In this document: piece after piece, positions 56,283 to 64,000 of the stretch
Position numbering within the stretch: the first letter of the stretch is position 1
Layout of the letters: every line of letters starts with the position of its first letter
Position numbers and translations under genes: made by a program
The notes under the pieces: model-generated
Told to the model about the DNA's origin: nothing
What the model saw: the letters and a program-made list of their open reading frames with translations, nothing else
Databases searched by the model: none
Assembly (NCBI GenBank): GCA_005406025.1
Contig: BGZK01000079.1
Location: 620,001-684,000, forward strand
Direction: 5' to 3'
DNA length: 64,000 bases
From: Eumeta japonica
Taxonomy: Eukaryota > Arthropoda > Insecta > Lepidoptera > Psychidae

Positions 56283-59200
56283 AAAACGTTCATTTCAATC
56301 TTTATTTGAAAGATTTGAGCAAAATTACAGATCAAAACATGAATAACCGCTAGTTAAAAAATTCAATTACAGCTAAGGGGTACTATATCAAGCTGTGATT
56401 TTCAATACAATTCTTCCCAATCGATTAGTGATGAGATTGAAAAAGAAATTAAGCTTAAAAGTTAAATAGTTTTTTAGTTATCGTGGTCACACCCAGTGTA
56501 GACGGGATTTTCGGGCGACAGTAGAAGCACACCTACGCTCGCGACGCAATTACGGTTTTTTAAAGGGTTCATCGATACTCGTCTGTCCACGTTTGTCACC
56601 TTCTGAATGGGTTTGGAATGGATCTCTATTTTACTGTTATATCATTAATAAAATATTAAGAGTCTTGCATTCATACGTACGTCTGTGTATAAGTTTAGAA
56701 TATTTTTTATATTTTCGTTTTCATCCACTAGGGAGCTATTTTAATTTACTTAACAGTTTAGGCTAATTTAAATTTTTCTCAACATAAGGTGCATCCAATT
56801 TTTTTTAGAATTTTATTAATCAATCATGTACAAAAATTGTAAGTAAAATGAAACACCCACAGCGCAGTTGAAGAATAATGAAACTCTGCATTTAAAATAG
56901 GAATTCATTCCAAACCCTTTCAGAAGGTGACAAACGTGGACAGGTGTGGACTGATGAACCTTTTAAAAATCGTAAGGGCGTCATTGGAAGCCAAAAAAAT
57001 GACACTCGCATTCTAGAAATTGTAATCTCCCTTTGATGCTTTAGTAACACAAAATTTCTAAAATAAGACAAATATATCTTAAACTGAGAAGTATATTTGG
57101 CAGCACGACCTGTCCGGGCTGTTGGCTGATTTCTGTAACATACGACGCTCCAGGGTGTAAGTCTCTCCTCAGATCCGCGTACCGTCCACTATTGACGCAG
57201 CTCAGGGTTGACAAAAACTCTACACTTCGGTAGTTTAGCTAATCGAGTCCCACCTTAATCGTTCAGATAGAAATCTGTACGTGTCTATTCAATGCGATAG
57301 AAGCTTTTAACCTAATGTCGCGCCAACTTATTCAACAAAAGGGATAAGGGACCGTATACAGAAACTCTTATCTAGTGTGTCATGCTGGGCCTGCTGGAAC
57401 TACAATTCAGCAGGTTTTCGTGACGACATTGTAACCGAATTTCAACGCGCAATAAACAGATTCGGCGTTAATTAAAGCGATACATTACGCGTGGGAGCTA
57501 AACCGGATTAGATTAAAAATCATAAAACAAATAGTTAATAAAACTAGATGGATCAGCATAGAACTCCGACTCAAAACATTCATAAAAAGATGCAAGCCTT
57601 ATCATTTGTAATAACTACGAATATTGCCCAAACAAGCATTATTGCATAGACACATGGTACATATATTTTTGAGATATGAACGCGCATCACATTATCATAT
57701 CCTACAATTGTATTCTTGTATTACAATTTCTGAAAAGCATCTGCTTCTTAATACTTTATGTTACGAACTCTCGTCATATCCACGAGTAGACGTTTGTTTT
57801 ATGTTATAACTGAAGAAGTAACTGAAATATTAAAACGGCGTCAAGTTACTTGCCCATGTTACTCACAGTAATCAAGTTTAAATCAAGTTACTCACAGTGT
57901 CCCGATAATAACAGAAAATTTCATGTTAATTGGTAAACTCACCGATGAAACTTGGAAAAATTTCAAATAATGTCCATATTTTTTAGGAAAGCTTGAAAGA
58001 CATTGACTTGCTTTTATAATTGTGTCTTTATTGAATAATTAACATAAAATATTTTTTTATTCAATTGCAACAGCTATACAGAATATAAAGGTTTGTGTTA
58101 TAAAATTTTATAGAAAAGTAATAGTTAACAATAAAATTATGGGAAATAATGGATAGCAAAGTTTAGAAATGAATAAATGAGAAAGGAGATAACTCGAGTA
58201 CTATATGCATTATTGCTACTTTTTGATATTACTCAAAACCATCACCCAGACATAAACAGCAACATGGCCAGCTTAGACATGGTCAACGCAAAAATGTCAA
58301 AGTTCTAACTGAATCAGTTGGCTCTTAGATAGATGATAGTCAGTCGGTGAGACCCGAAATTGTGATTTGAGCACCCTCACATTTTGAATAAAATTACATC
58401 TAGATAAATAACGGTCTGAATTAACACTGGCTGTCGCAGGCATTTTCAGCTTATATGCGTTAACACTCGACACCTCCTTGTCATTCGTAATATGTATTCA
58501 TAGCTTTTGGAAGTATTTTTGAAGCTATGTTTCTTTAGCGTTATAGCGCACTTGGCCGCCGCCGCCGGGGACACACCGTCACTGGTGACTTAAAGAAAAG
58601 TCACCGTCACCGTTAGCTCCTCTCTCTATTGGCACGGCTGTGCTGCAGCATAGAAGAGCGCATATGCACAGTTCTACGTGTGCATACTCTATCGGCGATG
58701 ACCTCCGCCGGCAAGGCGTCTACAATGTGTGAATTCTCGTGAATAATCTGTGTATAACTCATACATAAAATATTAATCACACAGGATTGCATGAATATCT
58801 ATTTTTTAATTCAATAAATATTGATACAGCATACGACTTACTATGTGGGATACTCTAACGCAAAGGTTCCTTCAATACTGTGCGATATGAGCTCACACGT
58901 AATAGGTACTTGCACTAGTGAGTGACAAACGCAGCTCTCATAAATCGCACATCACAAAACCCAATAACCTACGCCTCAAACCGATTGAACTATTTCATCG
59001 CCTAAATTAATTTGAAGTATACATACAGGCAGCAAGTATTTCTGCATGTATTTATGTGTGTAGTTCGGTTTAATGCTATGAACCATGACACGCGGCGGGG
59101 GCGCGCATGTCACTGCACATGCAAACGGAATGGAAACAGCTAAGTCATGCAAGGCTTATTTTTTTTCCACCCGTTTTTTCGATTAGGGTTCCGTACTACA

Positions 59201-59794
59201 AACGAAACACATTCTAGATGAAAAAGCTTTTCACAATAGTTCTGTCTCGTCGTTGTGTACGCGAACTACATTAATTAATTATTATCTATGGAAATTTAAT
59301 TAAGTTTCTCAACTTGAAGGGGATTGTTGTGTTAACCGAAACCCTCCACCGAGCCGCCGCTAAAACTACACACAGCAGAACAAACAAACTTTATGCTTCT
59401 AATTATTTGAGTTGCGAAATCAGGAACCCCTCACGGCCTCCGGCATGGACGCTTGTTCAGCGACCGAAAAGGCGCACACTGATCGTATCAGTATTGAAAC
59501 GTTATAGACTAAATTGGTATTATACACATAATACTGGAATACTACCTAGGTTTCTATAAACGAGGTCTATTTAAATTAAAGCTACAAACCCACGCGCTGC
59601 CGAAGTCCCGGTAAGATGCGGTTCACGCTTATTTAGTGCTAAAGCGAACGTGTTGAGCTTGCGAAGGAGCACACTGAGTCATCGTTTGAAGATGTCATAA
59701 CGAGAGTTGTGGTAGAGCCGTACCGTGGCCAACTTGCTTGCAACGCGACAATGAATCGACTCAACCAGCAAAACACTAATCAACTAATGCCGAT
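56283..59794. other. Noncoding stretch
   Basis: A short repeated phrase TTACTCACAGT occurs at 57859 and 57889. GC-richer bits at 57100-57480, 58550-58720 and 59090-59110 are unassigned. No gene recognised. Confidence 0.45.
59170..59215 (+). repeat. 'GGGTTCCGTA' family short fragment
   Basis: CGATTAGGGTTCCGTACTAC stands alone; only the family's most conserved block is recognisable. Confidence 0.35.
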
Positions 59795-60008
59795 GTTAAG
59801 AAGCAGCTTCCGCTGTTACTTTTCGTCCAGTGAGTGAGAATTAAAAGGTAAACAACTCCCTATTCCTTTCTTTCTATCAATTCTATCCCTCCTCCATTAA
59901 AAATCCTTTTCCCCTCCGCCCGCAACGCATTGACTCCCCGGAATTACCAATGTCCATGAGCGGCGGCGACCATACATTCTTCGAGGGCTCGAATACTCGT
60001 TTACTCCT
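59795..60008. repeat. Lepidopteran 'CCATGAGCGGCGG' repeat, copy 2
   Basis: Same order as at 31.9 kb: AAGAAGCAGCTTCCGCTGT, TTTCGTCCAGTGAGTGAGAA, TTGACTCCCCGGAATTACC, AATGTCCATGAGCGGCGGCG and ATACTCGTTTACTCC. More diverged in the middle, where the pyrimidine-rich stretch differs. Confidence 0.65.
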
Positions 60009-60660
60009 TAAATATGCTTTAAAAAGAGAGAAATTAATCTGAGAACAGAATAAAGTGAGTGTACCTGTGCATTTACATAGTTATGTTATCGTCTATACAA
60101 GAATAACTATAAAGTTAACGTGTATGCTGAAATATCACATACATGACATGTTTTACATTGCTAAATAATTAATGTCTGTCTTACGTAGAACATCACAGAA
60201 AGTTATTTCGTATATAATATGTTCCTCATGTTCTCTGGAGGTAAATATTGAAATCTTTAAATATAAGTATTTAGCAATAGTAATTTGATTTTCTTTGTTT
60301 ATATTTACATTTGATTTTATTTTTTTTTTTTCGAAATCCTTTTAAATGATTATTTACAATACAAACAACTTAATAGTTTTTCCTACGATATACAGCCGGT
60401 AAAGCTAATGACTCAACTTATTTCCTTTTTCGAGATTTCTCACGTAAAAAGCTTGAGTCGATGGCCACCTCGAAGACTTAAAAATTCTTGATAAATATTA
60501 TAATGTATAATACTTAACGATGGTAGCGATGCTAGCACTACAGTGCGTGGCAGCTCCTCAAATTTTATATACTGACTTTTAATAATAGCTTTTATTCAAA
60601 ATATTGCATTTCAGATACTATCTATATATGTTATTTATTTATAATCCTATGTTAGTGGGA

Positions 60661-60684
60661 TTAAGTCATATATATATGACTTAA
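60661..60684. repeat. Perfect 24-bp palindrome (TTAAGTCATATA)
   Basis: TTAAGTCATATA is followed at once by its reverse complement. It is TA-rich, so chance or a slipped TA repeat is likely. Confidence 0.9.
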
Positions 60685-61300
60685 TATGTATAATAATTTT
60701 CTATGTCATTTCCTAAAGAAAGACAGAAGGCATTTGAAAGGTAGTTTTCCCATTCTAAGTCGACACTCATACTTATGTAGACAGGCTGTCTATGATTACA
60801 TTAAACAGCCAGGACGATGCAACACATTCCTGTCTAACAGCCCTAGCTGTGTTAAACTACGTCAGAATTAGAAGAAAAAACTATATCATAATGTGCCCCG
60901 TTCATTCTGGCACGGACATCGGGGCCCCCGCACTAACGTGAGGCCCTCGTCGACCCGCCACTCGCACCGCGCACGCGTAGATTACGCCTTCTCATTTTAT
61001 TATGAGTTTTTCCAAATCTACGAATGTATATTAAATCTTTTCGTCCTTAACCAAAAGCTTGTCCCTAATGGTTCGTACGGACAAAATTTGGCCCATACAC
61101 CTCATCCCTTTTTGAAACCCCGTCCCTGGATTCCAGACCTTCCTTTCGTTTTCGTTCAAAATGTTGTCAATGATTTTCGCGTACTGTTTTACCAAATTAT
61201 ACAATAACTGGCGAAGCACACTTAACCAAAACGAGTGTGAGTTCACACGCAGTAGAAGTTAAACTTAGTATTCTGGTTAATTTTTAAGAGAATGAAATGA

Positions 61301-61358
61301 AGTGGTAAACAGGAAAAATTTTCTTCCTGTTTACCACTATGATAAACAGGAAGAAAAA
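61301..61358. repeat. Inverted repeat plus a third direct copy of TAAACAGGAA
   Basis: AGTGGTAAACAGGAA (61301-61315) pairs with TTCCTGTTTACCACT (61324-61338); ATAAACAGGAAGAAAAAT follows, giving three copies of the core in about 55 bases. Confidence 0.85.
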
Positions 61359-61469
61359 TGAAAAGAAAGTGCGATTGATCAACTTTTTTTTTTATTACTG
61401 AAAGTAACATTTTAGTAAATATAGAAATTGTTCGATTCAATATAAAATAATGTGCTATAGATTTCAACG

Positions 61470-61507
61470 TTTCTCTCTCTCTCTCTCCCTCTCTCTCTAC
61501 CTCTCTT
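61470..61507 (+). repeat. CT microsatellite
   Basis: TCTCTCTCTCTCTCCCTCTC, nearly pure dinucleotide tract. Confidence 0.95.
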
Positions 61508-61904
61508 TGTGTATATTTCGAGTAGATTAATAATATAGTATACAGCATGGAGTCTAGTCTACATGCTACGCAGAGGCCGTGTACGGGCCCGCATACGACG
61601 GCAGAGTAGTGGAACCACAGTCCACTACGAACCATCCCGCATATCTCACTCTCTCACAGCGTAAACAGCGTAAGACCTATATACGTTTGCAGCTATCTCT
61701 TTTTCGTTACGCATTTTCGTTTCATAAAATCCAATTCACACAGTTCCAGAAGAAGTTTCAGTTAATAAAAATGGTCATAGACTTTGACAATTACCTAGTT
61801 AATGTTATCGGGATTCAATTCAATACGATTCCGATTTTTTTTCATTTCAAGTTAGGTGAACGACAGAAATTACATCAATAGTTGTAATTCAGAGATAATA
61901 CAAT

Positions 61905-62055
61905 TGTGCCCATTAGCGCCGCCCGTTGACCCGGTGACGGGTCGGAGGCTCATGACGGCGCACAACGTCCAGGACCGACAACTTAGTGTGCTCGTTAAGA
62001 CGCGGCGCAAGTGGCTCGGTTTAGCCTAAAAACTCTTAGGTCATTTCGTGAATCT
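61905..62055 (-). mobile_element. SINE copy, diverged
   Basis: On the minus strand CCTAAGAGTTTTTAGGCTAA is followed by ACCGAGCCACTTGCGCCGCG, TTAACGAGCACACTAAG and TTGTCGGTCCTGG, the family's core and tail blocks. The head before the GAGTTTTTA block is not recognisable. Confidence 0.45.
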
Positions 62056-62916
62056 ATTCAATTTTTTAATAGTAATGGATGAGTGTCACGGCCGATGCGC
62101 TGCCCGCTTTCAATGTCACTGGAACGAACACGTCACTCGAAACCATCGCGCTTATGGAGATGCTCTGACTCGATTTCGTTTTAAAATTACCTTATTAAAA
62201 GCAAATTTACCCGATCAGAATATTTGCCCAAACCCTCAAATTAGGAGCGATTGCAGCCAAGTGATGAGGTTTCTGATGAGGTGTTGACGCAAGTCAATTT
62301 AAACTGCACGCTCAATGCGTTGGTGAGCTGTCCCACACACCGGTAGTCACCCCGTCGATGATAAGAGTCTTTAGTAGCCTCCGACCGAAACTGGGCTTAC
62401 GTGAAAAGCTTAAAACCTAAACCCTTTCTTCTGAAATAAAAAAAATGTGATGTAGGTCGTCTGAGTTAGAGTATTAAGTTCTCATTGAATATTAACAAGA
62501 TGTATAACTACAATAATCTAAAGCAAAAAGTGTTAAAAATAATAAACGCATTTTAAAGTTGCTTATATCAGAGTCGTATACCAGTGGCGTATTTTTTTCT
62601 AAATGACACCGAATAAAAATTATGTAATATTAAAACTTACAAGAATAGAATACTAATTCAGAAACAAATTCATTTTTTTTATTTCAGTATGAATTTTTAG
62701 TTACATTAGTACAAAACTAAAGAAATTGTAATAATGTTCGGATTAGGTTATCACAAAAAAAAGTTGTAATAACGCCAAATATTTGTATCTGCACAAAGAT
62801 TTATTCGAGCTCCGAACTCATTTCTATAGCGAAGAAGGCTTTAGCGACAAGCAAAAGTAGAAGGAAATAAGAAAAAATATTGGCAAATCGTTTTGTGTGC
62901 TAGCAGTACGTAGTTC
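62056..62916. other. Noncoding stretch
   Basis: Nothing recognised; the 79-codon frame at 62048-62287 continues out of the SINE and is not accepted. Confidence 0.45.
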
Positions 62917-62999
62917 CGGAGCTAGGGCGGCCGAGGAGCCAGGGCGGCAGTCGGCGGGCGGCCAGGGCGGGCGACGCGCGCCGCGCCCTCTTCCACTCG
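62917..62999. other. Short, almost pure G/C block with GGGCGG words
   Basis: GAGCTAGGGCGGCCGAGGAG, CCAGGGCGGCAGTCGGCGGG and CGGCCAGGGCGGGCGACGCG. AGGGCGG recurs three times at 18-23-base steps. The minus-strand frames over it are low-complexity artefacts. Confidence 0.8.
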
Positions 63000-63349
63000 C
63001 GCTTGTAAACGTAAACAAATAGTGAAAAATTGAGATTCACGTGTAAAATTTAAAATCGTTAATAACGGTAATATTAGAAAAATCATTGTAGCTCTGTAGG
63101 GCGTTACATAGTGCGACATATTTCTAAAATTCATCTATAGATAATTAGACATACTACGGTTATATCGTAATAAATGTATTATTGAAAATCATTAATTGGT
63201 AATATGACCTTATATAAAGATAGAATAGTAAGTATTCATGGATTTTATACTTTATAGTGTTAAAGCCCATATGGTGGATAAGAAGGTTGCAAGGAAATGA
63301 TAGGCGAAAAGAGGTAAAAAAAATAATTTGCGAAATATCCAAAGACACA

Positions 63350-63760
63350 AATATCACCGTGGGAAGTCTTCTCCGCGCCTTAGCAGCGTCCCGCCGGCGC
63401 GCGGAGCGGCGGTCGCCGTCTTCGTTCACGCGCGAAACAACAAACAGAGTGTCGTCGGGCCCGCGAGCTTTTGAGAATTCGCAAATACTAACAAAGTTTC
63501 CGACGTAAACGTACGCGAAGCGAAGTCTGATGCGGAAAGCTTTATCGAAAAAGCTTTTTTAATCTTAGATTGATCTTGGAACCTTCAGACGAACGAAAAA
63601 CTTTAACTCCGCGTTAATGGCGGTAGCTGACGAGGTAAATAAGTGTAAATACATATAGTGTAACATTGATAAAGGACTTTATAAATTGAAATCAAACTGT
63701 CGAAAGTGTGAATACTTATTGACAATGAACTCGTTTACAAAATAGACATTTATTACAGTG
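63350..63760 (+). promoter_or_regulatory. GC-rich presumed 5' region of the terminal gene
   Basis: A GC-rich block at 63370-63480 (GCCGGCGCGCGGAGCGGCGG and neighbours) interrupts AT-rich DNA about 350 bases before the ATG, where a promoter or 5' UTR exon would be expected. A possible donor GAG|GTAAAT at about 63632 and a possible acceptor TTTATTACAG ending at 63758 would remove a short 5' UTR intron. No TATA box or clear initiator was found. This is inferred from position and composition only. Confidence 0.25.
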
Positions 63761-63825
63761 ATTAAATTGTTAATTAATTTGACAAAAATCGACTATAAAT
63801 ACCAGTTGTAAATACAACACCAAAT

Positions 63826-64000
63826 ATGGCGTCGTCCAACGGCAGAGAGAGCAGCAAAATGACGGCTTCCATCGACAGTCTAAAGTTGTCCAGCAAAAAC
63901 ACCTCGGTGAGCTCATCGAAGCACGCCTCGTCGGAATCGGTGTTGTCCAGGAAGGACAAGGAGTGCCTGCAGATGCAGGAGTGCAAGAAGAGGCTGCTCG
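63826..64000 (+). CDS. Start of an unidentified serine-rich protein (first coding exon, runs off the window)
   Basis: An open frame of 58 codons runs from the ATG to the window edge with no stop. The start has A at -3 and G at +4, and an in-frame TAA at 63796-63798 excludes a longer reading unless the exon begins with a splice acceptor just upstream. Codon use is strongly GC-ending (TCG, TCC, CTG, AAG, GAC), unlike the AT-rich surroundings, which is the best sign of real coding. Residues 1-45 are rich in Ser with scattered Lys, low complexity and probably disordered. From about residue 44 (SRKDKECLQMQECKKRLL) the sequence becomes charged with regular Leu/Met spacing and could begin a helix or coiled coil. 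No signal peptide is visible. I do not recognise the family; a cytoplasmic or nuclear regulatory protein would fit but is a guess. Confidence 0.62.
   Translation, partial: MASSNGRESSKMTASIDSLKLSSKNTSVSSSKHASSESVLSRKDKECLQMQECKKRLL

Larger units (their letters stand above)
60009..61904. other. Noncoding stretch
   Basis: Palindrome at 60661, inverted repeat at 61301, CT microsatellite at 61470 and a GC-rich patch at 60890-60985. Frames at 60893-61207, 61243-61635 and 61579-61881 have no recognisable domains. Confidence 0.45.

Noticed and set aside
60661..60684. 24-bp palindrome as a regulatory operator
   Set aside because: Centre is a TA run, so the palindrome is easily explained by chance or slippage.
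63900..63912. Possible splice donor CTCG|GTGAGC inside the terminal exon
   Set aside because: The frame continues past it with the same strong codon bias to the window edge, so an exon end there is unlikely.
1..64000. CRISPR arrays, operons, phage or bacterial insertion sequences
   Set aside because: No regularly spaced exact repeats, no tightly packed genes, and the mobile elements are eukaryotic retroelements.

Overview
The window looks like a gene-poor stretch of an insect nuclear genome, most likely a moth or butterfly. It is AT-rich, has no bacterial-style gene packing, and is full of diverged dispersed repeats that I recognise from memory as typical of Lepidoptera: the 'GGGTTCCGTA…TCTGTCTGTCCG' family, the 'ACTAATATTATAAATGCGAAAG' family, the 'CCATGAGCGGCGG' family, a CR1/jockey-type non-LTR retrotransposon and tRNA-derived SINEs. 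The lepidopteran assignment rests on that recognition; no database was searched.

Only one stretch looks like host protein-coding sequence: a serine-rich exon that starts at 63826 on the plus strand and runs off the window. Everything upstream of it, nearly 64 kb, is intergenic or a very large 5' intron. A juxtaposed splice acceptor and donor at 44691/44692, the arrangement of a recursive-splicing ratchet point, suggests that at least part of the window lies in a long plus-strand intron.

Layout: 0.4-0.9 kb, degenerate period-4 repeat. 3-4 kb, a repeat shared with 18.7 kb plus the first of four degenerate period-6 tracts (others at 9.8, 31.5 and 33.4 kb). 8.2 kb, a CR1 fragment. 10.9-12.2 kb, a decayed RTE-type retrotransposon. 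17-25 kb, SINE and GC-rich islands in AT-rich sequence. 28-30 kb, an internally duplicated repeat and a cluster of ATCTAGTGG/GATGGCGC motifs resembling insect CTCF sites. 31-34.4 kb, a dense repeat zone. 36-37 kb, a GGGTTCCGTA-family copy. 40.9 and 41.7 kb, two fold-back elements. 42.7-45.2 kb, SINEs, GC islands and the candidate ratchet point. 48.3-51.4 kb, the best preserved mobile element, a minus-strand CR1/jockey-like retrotransposon with endonuclease and reverse transcriptase, broken by frameshifts and carrying a perfect 48-bp palindrome near its 3' end. 52.7-56.3 kb, further repeats including a Ty3/gypsy integrase C-terminus. 59.8-62.1 kb, repeats. 63.3-64 kb, GC-rich presumed 5' region and the first coding exon.

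The retroelement pieces are remnants and do not work together. The only visible functional programme is the terminal gene and whatever control DNA lies in the GC-rich islands, which I can flag only as candidates.
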